A stretch of 64,000 bases of DNA from Arthrobacter sp. 18067. Its GTDB lineage: Bacteria > Actinomycetota > Actinomycetes > Actinomycetales > Micrococcaceae. Numbering within the stretch: position 1 is the stretch's first letter; every line of letters begins with the position of its first letter. This document shows positions 49,163 to 57,621 of the stretch, in pieces. The notes below the pieces were generated by a model. That model was not told where the DNA came from. It made no database searches and saw nothing but the letters and a program-made list of their open reading frames with translations. A program made the translations under genes and the position numbers. The stretch spans positions 78,558 through 142,557 of the forward strand of contig NZ_CACSJJ010000016.1 of NCBI RefSeq assembly GCF_902706295.1, in the 5' to 3' direction.

Positions 49163-50171
49163 AGCGCTCCTGACCGCACCCCGCCTTTCCGCCCGCACCC
49201 GCTGGCGTGAGGCCATCCGCAGCACCCCGCCGGGAGTGGTGATCGGCATCCTGGCGATTGCCGCCGTCGTGCTCGTTGCCGTTTTCCTGACCATCGACCT
49301 CAAAGGCAACATCGCCTACATCCTGCCGCGCCGGGCCATCAAGGTGTCCGCGATGCTGCTGGTGGCTGTCGCGGTGGGGGTTTCCACACTGCTGTTCCAG
49401 ACTGTGACGGCCAACCGGATCCTGACGCCGTCCATCATGGGCTTCGATTCGCTGTACATCCTGGTGCAGACCGCGCTGGCGTTCGTGGCGGGTGCCGCGA
49501 CGCTGGCGACGGCTTCGTCCACGCTGAAATTTGGGCTCGAGATCCTGCTGATGGTGGGGTTCAGCGCCTTCCTGTACCGGTGGATGTTCACCGGCGCCAC
49601 GAGGTCCCTGCACCTGTTGCTGTTGGTGGGAATCGTGCTGGGAACTCTGTTTCGCGGCTTCTCCTCGCTGTTGCAGCGCCTCATGGAGCCCAGCGAATTC
49701 ATCATCCTGCAGGACTTGTTCTTCGCCAGCTTCAACAACGTGGACCCGGGGTTGCTGGCAGTTTCCGCTGTACTGGTCGCTCTGGTGTGCGTTGGCGTGT
49801 GGCGGATGCGGCACACCCTGGATGTGCTGGCGCTCGGCCGCGAAGTGGCCATCAATGTGGGCGTCGACCACAAGCGCGTCGTGATGCGGGTACTGCTGGC
49901 GTGCTCGCTGCTGGTGGCTATTTCCACTGCGCTGGTGGGGCCGGTGACGTTCTTCGGCCTCCTGGTGGTGAGCCTCGGCTACCAGCTGTGCCGTGGATTC
50001 CGGCATGCGTGGCTGCTGCCGATCGTGGTGCTGATCGGTGCCATTGCGTTGGTGGGTGGTCAGTTACTGCTGGAGCGCGTCTTCGGGTTCGCTACGGCGC
50101 TGAGCGTGATCATCGAGTTCACCGGCGGCATCCTGTTCCTTTATCTGTTGCTGAAAGGCTCACTGAAATGA
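49155..50171 (+). CDS. iron-siderophore ABC transporter permease (FecCD/YclO-type)
   Basis: This encodes 338 aa with about nine membrane helices. It has the family's AVGVSTLLFQTVTANRILTPSIMGFDSLY block and a C-terminal VGPVTFFGLLVVSLGYQLCRG motif. It forms the pore with the preceding permease. A 25-bp gap separates it from the ATPase gene. Confidence 0.92.
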   Translation: MPEALLTAPRLSARTRWREAIRSTPPGVVIGILAIAAVVLVAVFLTIDLKGNIAYILPRRAIKVSAMLLVAVAVGVSTLLFQTVTANRILTPSIMGFDSLYILVQTALAFVAGAATLATASSTLKFGLEILLMVGFSAFLYRWMFTGATRSLHLLLLVGIVLGTLFRGFSSLLQRLMEPSEFIILQDLFFASFNNVDPGLLAVSAVLVALVCVGVWRMRHTLDVLALGREVAINVGVDHKRVVMRVLLACSLLVAISTALVGPVTFFGLLVVSLGYQLCRGFRHAWLLPIVVLIGAIALVGGQLLLERVFGFATALSVIIEFTGGILFLYLLLKGSLK

Positions 50172-50196
50172 CAGCTGATATCACCTGGGCCCGACC

Positions 50197-50955
50197 ATGA
50201 TTACCGTCCGGAACGTGACCAAGCGCTATGGTGGCACCACTGTGCTGGACGACGTAACCTGCGAGATTCCCCGCGGCGGCATCACGTCCATCATCGGCCC
50301 CAACGGTGCCGGCAAGTCCACGCTGCTCTCGTTGATCAGCCGCCTTCAGCCCATGGACGCCGGGGGAGTCTCGGTAGCCGGGCTGGATGTCACGGCGACG
50401 CCCAGCAAGGAGCTGGCCAGGACCATGGCCATCCTGCGGCAGGAAAACCACCTGACCATGCGGTTGACTGTGCGGGATCTCGTGGCCTTCGGGCGCTTCC
50501 CGCACAGCGGCGGCCGGCCGACGGTCGAGGACCTTGAGCATGTGGATGAAGCCATCCGACAGCTGGACCTCACGTCCATGGCCGACAAATTCGTGGACGA
50601 GCTCTCCGGCGGCCAACGCCAGCGCGCCTACATTGCCATGGTGCTGGCGCAGGACACCGAATACCTGCTGCTCGATGAACCACTGAACAACCTGGACATG
50701 AAGCACTCCGTGGAGATGATGCGGTTGCTGCGCCGGCTGGCGGACGAGCTCGGGAAGACCATCGTCCTGGTGGTCCACGACATCAACTTCGCGTCCTGCT
50801 ACTCGGACACCATCCTGGCCATGAAGGACGGCCGGCTCATCCACCAGGGCACACCCTCGGAGATCATGCGCGCCGGGATGCTGCGCGACGTCTACGACAT
50901 CGACATCCGCATCGAGGAAATCGACGGCAACCGCATCGGCGTGTACTTCGCCTGA
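50197..50955 (+). CDS. iron-siderophore ABC transporter ATP-binding protein (FepC/YclP-type)
   Basis: This encodes 252 aa. Walker A G-P-N-G-A-G-K-S-T, signature L-S-G-G-Q-R-Q-R, Walker B Y-L-L-L-D-E-P. The RQENHLTMRLTVRDLVAFGRFPHSGGRPT region between them is the part characteristic of iron-complex importers. It drives import through the two FecCD permeases. It ends the operon, followed by the 22-bp-stem terminator at 50968. Confidence 0.93.
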   Translation: MITVRNVTKRYGGTTVLDDVTCEIPRGGITSIIGPNGAGKSTLLSLISRLQPMDAGGVSVAGLDVTATPSKELARTMAILRQENHLTMRLTVRDLVAFGRFPHSGGRPTVEDLEHVDEAIRQLDLTSMADKFVDELSGGQRQRAYIAMVLAQDTEYLLLDEPLNNLDMKHSVEMMRLLRRLADELGKTIVLVVHDINFASCYSDTILAMKDGRLIHQGTPSEIMRAGMLRDVYDIDIRIEEIDGNRIGVYFA

Positions 50956-50967
50956 CGCTTTCAGCTA

Positions 50968-51026
50968 TACAAAGAAAGCCCGACGTCGGCACCCAAGCTG
51001 GGTTCCGACGTCGGGCTTCCTTTGTA
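50968..51026. terminator. bidirectional terminator between iron operon and cycA
   Basis: Arms 50968-50989 and 51005-51026 pair over 22 bp with one mismatch (loop 15 nt), containing AGCCCGACGTCGG like the terminator at 46844. It lies between two convergent genes, 13 bp after the ATPase stop and 9 bp before the cycA stop. Confidence 0.85.
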
Positions 51027-51034
51027 TTTGAGGG

Positions 51035-52495
51035 TTAGCGCGCTGCCGCGGTTTCCGCTTCGGACATGGCTTTCCATTCGGCCACGCGGGCCTGGTGCAG
51101 GGGCGTCTTGCGGACCACGGCGTAGGCGACGCCGAGGACAGCAAACCAGATGGGCGTCACCAGCAGGGCCGTGAGCGTGTCCGGCTGCGTCGTCAGCGCC
51201 CAGACCAGGAACGCGAAGAACGCGAAGACAACCCACACCATGGGAATGCCGCCGGGCATTTTGAACGGCGAGGCCGCGTGCTGCTCGGGGCGGCGTTTGC
51301 GGTACACGAGGTAGCTGGCCAGGATGATCGACCACACGAACATGAAGCAGACGGCGGACACGGTGGTCACCATGTCGAACGCGACCCCCACGTCCTTGCC
51401 CGCGTAGAGAAGCGCGACGCCGGCCAGCAGCAGGACGCACGACAGGAACAGTGCGTTCTGGGGTACTTTGCGGCTGGAGAGCCGGCCGAAGAGCTTCGGG
51501 GCGTCGCCGTCGTTGGCCAGGCCGTAGACCATGCGGGACGTCGAGTAGATGCCGGAGTTGGCCGAGGACATGGCCGATGTGAGCACCACGAGGTTGACCA
51601 CGGTGGCTGCCATACCCAGGCCGGCCAGGGAGAACATGGCAATGAACGGGCTCTGGCCGGCTTTGAACTCGGTCCACGGGGTGACGGACATGAGGATGAT
51701 GAGGGCGCCTACGTAGAAGAGCATGACGCGCAGGGGAATGGCGTTGATGGCGCGTGGGAGGTTGTGCTCCGGGTTCTTGGTTTCGGCTGCTGCGGTGCCG
51801 ACAAGCTCGATGCCGACGAAGGCGAAGACGGCGATCTGGAAGCCGGCCACGAATCCCATGAATTCCTTGGGGAAGAATCCGCCGTGGCTCCACAGGTTGG
51901 TGAAGCTCGCTGTGCCTGCGTTGGACTGGAAGCCCGTGAAGATCATGACCAGGCCGACGACGATCAGAGCCACGATGGCGACGATTTTGATGAGTGCGAA
52001 CCAGAATTCGGTCTCACCGAACGCCTTGACCGTGGGCAGGTTGAGGAGCAGCAAGATGATGATGGTGGCGATGCCCGGGATCCAGAGTTGGATTCCCGGC
52101 CAGAGTTCATTTGCGTAGCCCGCGATCGCAATGACGTCTGCCACGCCGGTGACTACCCAGCAGAACCAGTAGGTCCAGCCGGTAAAAAAGCCGGCCCAGG
52201 GACCGAGGAGGTCGCCCGCGAAGTCGCTGAAGGACTTGTAGTTCAGGTTGGACAGCAGCAACTGGCCCATGGCCCGCATGACGAAGAAGAGCATGAAGCC
52301 GATGATCATGTAAACGAAGATCACGGAGGGGCCGGCAACGGAAATGGTTTTGCCGGAGCCCATGAAGAGGCCGGTTCCGATGGCGCCGCCGATGGCCAGG
52401 AGCTGGATGTGGCGGTTGCTGAGCGAGCGTGACAGGTGGGGCTCGCTGTCCCTGCTGGAGGCGCGGAGCTGCCCCTGTGTTGTCTGGTCGGACAT
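51035..52495 (-). CDS. cycA: D-serine/D-alanine/glycine-type amino acid permease (CycA-like)
   Basis: The ATG at 52495 gives 486 aa with about twelve membrane helices. It begins SEPHLSRSLSNRHIQLLAIGGAIGTGLFMGSGKTIS and carries GWTYWFCWVVTGVADV, FAFVGIELVGTAAAETKNPE and TSAMSSANSGIYSTSRM, tracking the E. coli CycA sequence closely. It would import D-alanine, D-serine and glycine by proton symport. Codons upstream (to 52528) are in frame but lack support. Confidence 0.85.
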   Translation of the reverse strand: MSDQTTQGQLRASSRDSEPHLSRSLSNRHIQLLAIGGAIGTGLFMGSGKTISVAGPSVIFVYMIIGFMLFFVMRAMGQLLLSNLNYKSFSDFAGDLLGPWAGFFTGWTYWFCWVVTGVADVIAIAGYANELWPGIQLWIPGIATIIILLLLNLPTVKAFGETEFWFALIKIVAIVALIVVGLVMIFTGFQSNAGTASFTNLWSHGGFFPKEFMGFVAGFQIAVFAFVGIELVGTAAAETKNPEHNLPRAINAIPLRVMLFYVGALIILMSVTPWTEFKAGQSPFIAMFSLAGLGMAATVVNLVVLTSAMSSANSGIYSTSRMVYGLANDGDAPKLFGRLSSRKVPQNALFLSCVLLLAGVALLYAGKDVGVAFDMVTTVSAVCFMFVWSIILASYLVYRKRRPEQHAASPFKMPGGIPMVWVVFAFFAFLVWALTTQPDTLTALLVTPIWFAVLGVAYAVVRKTPLHQARVAEWKAMSEAETAAAR

Positions 52496-52669
52496 TAGTT
52501 CAAGAACCCTTCGAAGGACCCGCCACAATAGTGACGGCCGTTACAAATCTGTTCGATAAAGCTATAGCTAATGTCTGACAAATGGCGAATCCGTCTGAAT
52601 GGCGAAAGCTCCCGCCCTGGTTGAGGGGGAGCTTAGGCCTTGTCTGACGCGGTGTTCAGCCTGCGGGTA

Positions 52670-53431
52670 CTACGCGATCTGGCGTTTGTAAGCAGCAGTT
52701 GCGAAGGCGTAGGAGACGACCAGGATCCCCAAGCACCAAGCCAGGGCAACCCAGATGTCTCCGCCCACCGGACGCTGCGCGAACAGATCCTGGATGGTGT
52801 TCACGATGGAGGTGACGGGTTGGTTCTCGGCGAACCAGCGGACCGGGCCAGGCATGGTTTCCGTCGGGACGAAGGCCGAGCTGATGAACGGCAGGAAGAT
52901 CAGCGGGTAGGAGAACCCTCCGGCGCCGTCCACGGACTTCGCGGAGAGCCCCGCGATAATGGCGATCCATGTAAGCGCCAAGGTGAAGAGCGCCAGGATT
53001 CCCGCGATGGCCAGCCAATCCAGAACGTTGGCCGAAGTGCGGAATCCCATGAGGAGTGCCACCAGCACGATGATCACCAGTGAGAGTCCGTTGGCCACCA
53101 AGGAGGTCAGGACGTGCGCCCAGAGAACCGACGAGCGTGCGATCGGCATGGACTGGAACCGTTCGAAGATGCCACTCTGCATGTCAGTGAACAAGCGGAC
53201 CGCCGTGTAAGCGATACCGGAGGCGATCGCGATCAACATGATGCCCGGGAGCAAGTAGTTCACATAGTTCTCGGTGTCGGTCCTGATGGCTCCGCCGAAT
53301 ACGTAGACGAAGAGCAGCATCAGGGCGATCGGGGTGATCGCAGTCGTGATGATGGTGTCAACGCTCCGGAAGATGTGCCGCATGGAGCGGCCCAGCAGCA
53401 CGGACGTGTCTGCGAAGAAATGGGTGTTCAT
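52670..53431 (-). CDS. ABC-2 type exporter permease (DrrB-like)
   Basis: This encodes 253 aa with six membrane helices. The pattern FGGAIRTDTENYVNYLLPGIMLIAIASGIAYTAVRL and FERFQSMPIARSSVLWAHV is typical of ABC-2 drug exporter permeases such as DrrB. It overlaps the ATPase gene stop by 4 nt. It forms the membrane part of an exporter with the ATPase at 53428; the substrate is probably a drug or lipid. Confidence 0.87.
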   Translation of the reverse strand: MNTHFFADTSVLLGRSMRHIFRSVDTIITTAITPIALMLLFVYVFGGAIRTDTENYVNYLLPGIMLIAIASGIAYTAVRLFTDMQSGIFERFQSMPIARSSVLWAHVLTSLVANGLSLVIIVLVALLMGFRTSANVLDWLAIAGILALFTLALTWIAIIAGLSAKSVDGAGGFSYPLIFLPFISSAFVPTETMPGPVRWFAENQPVTSIVNTIQDLFAQRPVGGDIWVALAWCLGILVVSYAFATAAYKRQIA

Positions 53432-54225
53432 GACCTGTCCTTTACTGACTCGTTGTTACCGGTTGGGGCGGTGCTGCCGGTTCCCACCAGGGCCAGGAAG
53501 ATGTCCTCCAGGCTCGGCTGCTTCTCGACGTACTCGATCTTGGCCGGCGGCAGCAGCTGCTTGAGCTCCGCGAGGGTGCCGTTGGCGATGATGCGACCCT
53601 CGTGAAGAATGGCGATGCGGTCTGCGAGATGCTCAGCCTCATCGAGGTACTGCGTGGTGAGCAGGACAGTGGTCCCCTGGCGGGCGAGGTTTTTGACGAT
53701 CTGCCACACTTCCAGGCGGGCCTCGGGGTCCAGCCCGGTGGTCGGCTCGTCCAGGAAAATCACCTTCGGGTTGCCGATCAGGCTCATTGCAATATCCAAG
53801 CGACGCCGCATGCCGCCGGAGTACGTCGCTACTTTGCGTGGGCCGGCCTCGGTGAGGCTGAACTGCGCCAGCAAGTCATCCGCGATCTGGCCCGGATTCT
53901 TCAAATGACGGAGCTTCGCCACCAGGATCAGGTTCTCCTTGCCGGACAGGACCTCGTCCACTGCGGCGAACTGACCGGTGAGGCTGATGGATTGCCTCAC
54001 CTGCAGCGACTCCGCAGCAACATCAAAACCCTCGACGGCGGCTGACCCGCCGTCCGCCTTGAGCAGCGTGGACAGGATCTTTACCATGGTGGTCTTGCCC
54101 GCGCCGTTGGAGCCGAGAAGGGCGAAAATACTGCCTGACGCTACCTCGAAGTCCACACCTCGCAGGACGTGCAGATCTTTGTACGACTTCTCAATGCCCT
54201 CTACCCGGATTGCCGTTGTGGTCAT
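53428..54225 (-). CDS. ABC exporter ATP-binding protein (DrrA-like)
   Basis: This encodes 265 aa. Walker A G-S-N-G-A-G-K-T-T, signature Y-S-G-G-M-R-R-R, Walker B V-I-F-L-D-E-P-T-T-G-L-D. The Arg-rich signature and the C-terminal helical segment (AELKQLLPPAKIEYVEKQPSLEDIFLAL) fit the DrrA/multidrug exporter group. It overlaps the permease and the DUF1048 genes by 4 nt each, so the four genes are tightly co-translated. Confidence 0.92.
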   Translation of the reverse strand: MTTTAIRVEGIEKSYKDLHVLRGVDFEVASGSIFALLGSNGAGKTTMVKILSTLLKADGGSAAVEGFDVAAESLQVRQSISLTGQFAAVDEVLSGKENLILVAKLRHLKNPGQIADDLLAQFSLTEAGPRKVATYSGGMRRRLDIAMSLIGNPKVIFLDEPTTGLDPEARLEVWQIVKNLARQGTTVLLTTQYLDEAEHLADRIAILHEGRIIANGTLAELKQLLPPAKIEYVEKQPSLEDIFLALVGTGSTAPTGNNESVKDRS

Positions 54226-54587
54226 GATTCAGCCTCCTTCGCTTTCTCGATTGCCTTGGTGAGGCGCTCGCGTTCCTTGTCGATCCAGCGCTTTCCGCCG
54301 TATGCCTGGGCAAAGGCCTCGGCGAACTCGATGGGATCTTCGCCGACGATTTCGCTCACTGGCGTGCCATCGATTGCTGCGCGTTCCCAGAGGTCGGCGA
54401 GGTCCGTGAACATCTGCACCATGGTGTCTCCCTCAGTGACGCCGCCGTAGTACATCAAGTACCTGTTGAAGGCGGTCGCTACGGTGAGGTACGGCTCGGG
54501 CAGGGCGTCCAGCCGCGCTTTGGCCTGCTTGTACTGCTTCTTCTGCTCGAGCGATCCGGTCACCAGCTCGATCCATTTTGCTGCCAT
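54222..54587 (-). CDS. DUF1048 family protein
   Basis: The ATG at 54587 has a strong AAGGAAGGA site; 121 aa. The protein is helical and charged, with KWIELVTGSLEQKKQYKQAKARL at the start and ALPEPYLTVATAFNRYLMYYGG in the middle, the usual DUF1048 look. DUF1048 proteins commonly lie between a PadR regulator and an ABC-2 exporter, as here. Their biochemical role is not established. The PadR stop ends 1 bp before this start. Confidence 0.85.
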   Translation of the reverse strand: MAAKWIELVTGSLEQKKQYKQAKARLDALPEPYLTVATAFNRYLMYYGGVTEGDTMVQMFTDLADLWERAAIDGTPVSEIVGEDPIEFAEAFAQAYGGKRWIDKERERLTKAIEKAKEAES

Positions 54588-54588
54588 G

Positions 54589-54918
54589 TTATTTTCCTTC
54601 CTTGCGGAGCTCTTCAATCCGTCCGGACAAGAAGCTCCATGTGTTCCAGAATTCGTTCAGTTCCTTTTCGCCCTGTGTGTTGAGCGTGTACACCTTGCGG
54701 GGTGGCCCTTTTTCGGACGGCCGCTTTTCAACGTCCACCAGCCCCTTTTGCTCGATCCTGACCAGCAGCGCATACACGGTGCCCTCAGCGATCTCGGTGA
54801 AGCCCTGCTCCCGGAGCAGCGTGGTGATCTCATATCCATACGCTGCCTTTCCGGTCAGGAGGGCCAGAACAATGCCCTCCAATGTGCCTTTGAGCATCTC
54901 CGTCATCTGCTTGCCCAT
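54589..54918 (-). CDS. PadR-family transcriptional regulator
   Basis: This encodes 109 aa. The winged helix is LKGTLEGIVLALLTGKAAYGYEITTLLREQGFTEIAEGTVYALLVRIEQKGLV, the standard PadR block, followed by the wing (EKGPPRKVYTLNTQGEKELNEF). Length fits the short PadR-s1 type. It likely represses the exporter operon by binding the nested inverted repeats at 54936-54998, and is released by the exported drug. Confidence 0.92.
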   Translation of the reverse strand: MGKQMTEMLKGTLEGIVLALLTGKAAYGYEITTLLREQGFTEIAEGTVYALLVRIEQKGLVDVEKRPSEKGPPRKVYTLNTQGEKELNEFWNTWSFLSGRIEELRKEGK

Positions 54919-54935
54919 CGGACACCTCCCTCACT

Positions 54936-54998
54936 ACTCAGTATTACTAGCTACCACTACATAGTAGAACTAAGTACCGGTACTTAGCAATACTGAGT
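54936..54998. promoter_or_regulatory. nested inverted repeats, PadR operator region
   Basis: ACTCAGTATT (54936-54945) and AATACTGAGT (54989-54998) are exact inverted copies centred at about 54967. Inside them is an 18-bp perfect palindrome CTAAGTACCGGTACTTAG (54970-54987), offset to the right. The region is 18-80 bp upstream of the PadR start on the minus strand. These fit autoregulated repression. Confidence 0.8.
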
Positions 54999-55021
54999 TC
55001 CAACCAAAATGGCATGCTGGG

Positions 55022-55528
55022 ATGGTGAACACGGAATCTGGTACCGCACCCGCCCTGATGACTGCCGCCGTCGGACCTGGCACGTTCAGCCTGAGGCGCG
55101 CCCGCAAAGGCGACCTACCCCGGATCCTCGCTTTGCTGGCGGACGATCAATTGGGTGCCACCCGCGAGAGTGTGGACGATCTGGCGCCCTATGAGCGGGC
55201 TTTTGACGCGATCGACGCCGATCCGGCCCACCTTCTGGTGGTCGGCGAACTCGCCGGTGATGTTGTTGCCACGTTCCAGCTCAGCTACCTTCCGGCGTTG
55301 TCCCGCAAGGGATCATGGCGTGCGCAGATTGAAGCGGTCCGGGTGTCGGAGGTGCTGCGAGGCCAGGGTGTCGGGGCGCTGATGGTCGAGTGGGCTATCG
55401 AGCAGGCCCGGGAGCGTGGCTGTTCGCTGGTGCAGCTGACGACCGACAAATCGCGTGTGGCAGCGCACCGTTTCTACGAGCGGCTGGGGTTCGTCGCGAG
55501 CCATGAGGGCATGAAGCTGAAGCTCTAG
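55022..55528 (+). CDS. GNAT-family N-acetyltransferase
   Basis: This encodes 168 aa. The acetyl-CoA binding motif is V-L-R-G-Q-G-V-G-A-L-M, and the C-terminal VAAHRFYERLGFVASHEGMKLKL is the typical closing block with the conserved Phe-Tyr and Gly-Phe. A short N-terminal segment before FSLRRARKGDL may be extra, with an internal ATG at 55058. Substrate unknown; it may modify an antibiotic, amine or protein. Confidence 0.87.
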   Translation: MVNTESGTAPALMTAAVGPGTFSLRRARKGDLPRILALLADDQLGATRESVDDLAPYERAFDAIDADPAHLLVVGELAGDVVATFQLSYLPALSRKGSWRAQIEAVRVSEVLRGQGVGALMVEWAIEQARERGCSLVQLTTDKSRVAAHRFYERLGFVASHEGMKLKL

Positions 55529-55689
55529 ACGCGTCCCGCACTCGTTCGCCCCGCGTGTACATCGGCGAGGAGTGTGGGCAGGGCCGGATCCGTCATCCAC
55601 AGAAGGCATGCTGGGCTCAAGGCTGGGTGTTTTCCACATAGGAATCTTCATGCCTTCTGGTGTCCGTGGCTGGCTGGAAGGCTTGAGTC

Positions 55690-57117
55690 ATGGAGCAGAT
55701 TCGGGAACGGCAATCGATTGATACGGCCTCTCTTGACCCCGGGGCGGCGTTTCGGTCCGGTGGCTCCGCGCCCAGTGTTTCGGAGCTTGTCCCACTCCTG
55801 CGCGCTGTCCGTCTCGGCACCGAAAGCAGCGAACTGATCGACCAAATCCGGGGGCTGGAAGATCTGAAATCCGCCATCGTTGGTCTCCAGGCCCGGGCCG
55901 CGGTTGCCTTTGACCTGGCCCAACGGGGCGTGCGGGCAACCGCTGGTGTTCCCTCGTCGGAGCGGGGCAAGGGTGTGGGTGCGCAGGTTGCGTTGGCCCG
56001 GCGCGAATCGCCCAACCGCGGCTCCCGTCTCCTCGGGCTTGCGAAGGCGTTGGTCACGGAGATGCCGCACACCATGGCGGCGCTGGAGTCGGGCCTGCTC
56101 AACGAGTGGCGCGCCACGCTGCTCGTGAAAGAAACTGCCTGCCTGTCACTTGAGGACCGGTGTGCCGTGGACGAGGAACTTGCCGCCGACACCGGTACCT
56201 TCGTCGGCGCTGGCGACAATGCCATCATTGCCGCCGCGAAAGCCGCAGCTTACCGGCGAGATCCCCGTTCCGTTTCCCAGAGGGCCAGTTACGCCGCCGC
56301 CGAGAGGACAGTAAACCTGCGGCCTGCCCCGGATTCCATGACGTACCTGACCGCACTGCTCCCCGTCGCCCACGGCGTGGCCGTCTATGCCGCGCTTACT
56401 CGAAAGGCGGACTCCGCCCGCTCCAGCGGAGACTCCCGGATCCGGGGCCAGGTCATGGCCGATACCCTCGTCGAGCGCATCACGGGTAGGCGCGGAGGGA
56501 TCAGCGGCGTCGACCTCCAGCTCGTCATGACCGACCGAACCCTCTTCCAGGGAGACAGCGAGCCTGCCCGGCTCCAGGGGTACGGAGTTGTGCCTGCCGA
56601 ATGGGCCAGGGCACTGGTTGGCGCCGGAGGGACTGTCTCGGACGAGCCTCGTGGGGTGAGGAGGAACGCCGTCGCTGGCCAATCATCCTCAACACCCGAT
56701 AGTCCGGCACAAAGGCAAGCCGATGAGATAACCGTGTGGCTGCGCCGGCTCTACACCGCGCCGGCCGCCGGTGAACTCCTGGCCATGGACTCCAAAGCAA
56801 GGCTCTTCCCACCGCGACTCAGACGCTTCATCGAAACCCGCGACGACACCTGTCGAACCCCATACTGCGACGCGCCCATCCGCCACATCGACCACATCGT
56901 CCCCTGGCATTCCGGCGGGACCACCACGCTGGCCAACGGCGCTGGACTCTGCGAAGCCTGCAACCACACCAAGGAAAACCCCGGCTGGACGGCGAAAACG
57001 CTCCCCGAAGATGTCCATACCCTCGAAATTCGCACACCAACCGGCCACAGTTACACATCAAAAGCGCCGGCGCCACCGGGCCATAGGCGCGGACCAACCT
57101 CACCGGCCAGGGCTTGA
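55690..57117 (+). CDS. DUF222 / HNH-endonuclease protein (13E12-repeat type)
   Basis: This encodes 475 aa. Residues about 40-330 are the DUF222 domain (LVPLLRAVRLGTESSELIDQI, QGLLNEWRATLLVKETACL-type helices). The C-terminal part (about 375-450) is an HNH nuclease: D-D-T-C-R-T-P-Y-C, then I-D-H-I-V-P-W-H-S-G-G, and L-C-E-A-C-N-H-T-K. The family is abundant in actinobacteria and includes the 13E12-repeat proteins of mycobacteria. Function unproven; suggested roles include DNA cleavage by mobile or competition systems. No transposase is adjacent. Confidence 0.88.
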   Translation: MEQIRERQSIDTASLDPGAAFRSGGSAPSVSELVPLLRAVRLGTESSELIDQIRGLEDLKSAIVGLQARAAVAFDLAQRGVRATAGVPSSERGKGVGAQVALARRESPNRGSRLLGLAKALVTEMPHTMAALESGLLNEWRATLLVKETACLSLEDRCAVDEELAADTGTFVGAGDNAIIAAAKAAAYRRDPRSVSQRASYAAAERTVNLRPAPDSMTYLTALLPVAHGVAVYAALTRKADSARSSGDSRIRGQVMADTLVERITGRRGGISGVDLQLVMTDRTLFQGDSEPARLQGYGVVPAEWARALVGAGGTVSDEPRGVRRNAVAGQSSSTPDSPAQRQADEITVWLRRLYTAPAAGELLAMDSKARLFPPRLRRFIETRDDTCRTPYCDAPIRHIDHIVPWHSGGTTTLANGAGLCEACNHTKENPGWTAKTLPEDVHTLEIRTPTGHSYTSKAPAPPGHRRGPTSPARA

Positions 57118-57149
57118 CTATTAGGTACCCTAACTATTAGGCTACCTAA
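57117..57149. promoter_or_regulatory. MarR operator region: direct and inverted TTAGG/CCTAA elements
   Basis: The 35 bp before the MarR start contain two ACTATTAGG copies (57117 and about 57133) and facing TTAGGTA (57121-57127) / TACCTAA (57143-57149) arms. The start ATG is at 57152, so bound regulator would cover the promoter and start. Confidence 0.6.
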
Positions 57150-57151
57150 GT

Positions 57152-57592
57152 ATGAACACCTTTGATCCCCGGCTCCTTGACCTCGCACAGGAATTCCGCG
57201 AGTCACTGCGGCTAGGCGTGTACATGTTCCGTCGCCTTGATCCTGAAGGCGACCTCACCGCCGCTCAGCTCAGCCTGCTGTCAATGATCTCCGACGGCGG
57301 CCTCCGCGTGGGCGATATAGCTAAGAACCTGGGCATCAAGGTTCCCAGCGCCACCGAGCAGATCATCAAGCTTGAGCGCGCCGGCCTGGTGACCCGCCAA
57401 CCTGATCCCGACGATTCCCGCGCCGTCCAGGTGGCCATCACCCAGGACGGAACCGCCGCAGTCGAGGCCGCCAACCACCGGCGCAACGCCATGGTGGCCG
57501 AACTGCTCCAGGACCTCAGTAGCGAGGAAATTGAGCATCTCGCTGCCGCGCTGCCGGTCATCAGCAAGCTCAACAGCTCTTTCCAGAACTAA
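57152..57592 (+). CDS. MarR-family transcriptional regulator
   Basis: This encodes 146 aa. The winged helix-turn-helix is LTAAQLSLLSMISDGGLRVGDIAKNLGIKVPSATEQIIKLERAGLVTRQPDPDDSRAVQVAITQDG, with the characteristic DDxR wing. The dimerisation helices at both ends are intact. It probably represses itself and the MFS transporter 29 bp downstream, with operators at 57117-57149. Confidence 0.92.
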   Translation: MNTFDPRLLDLAQEFRESLRLGVYMFRRLDPEGDLTAAQLSLLSMISDGGLRVGDIAKNLGIKVPSATEQIIKLERAGLVTRQPDPDDSRAVQVAITQDGTAAVEAANHRRNAMVAELLQDLSSEEIEHLAAALPVISKLNSSFQN

Positions 57593-57621
57593 GAAAATCC
57601 GCACCGACAAGGAGCCATTGA

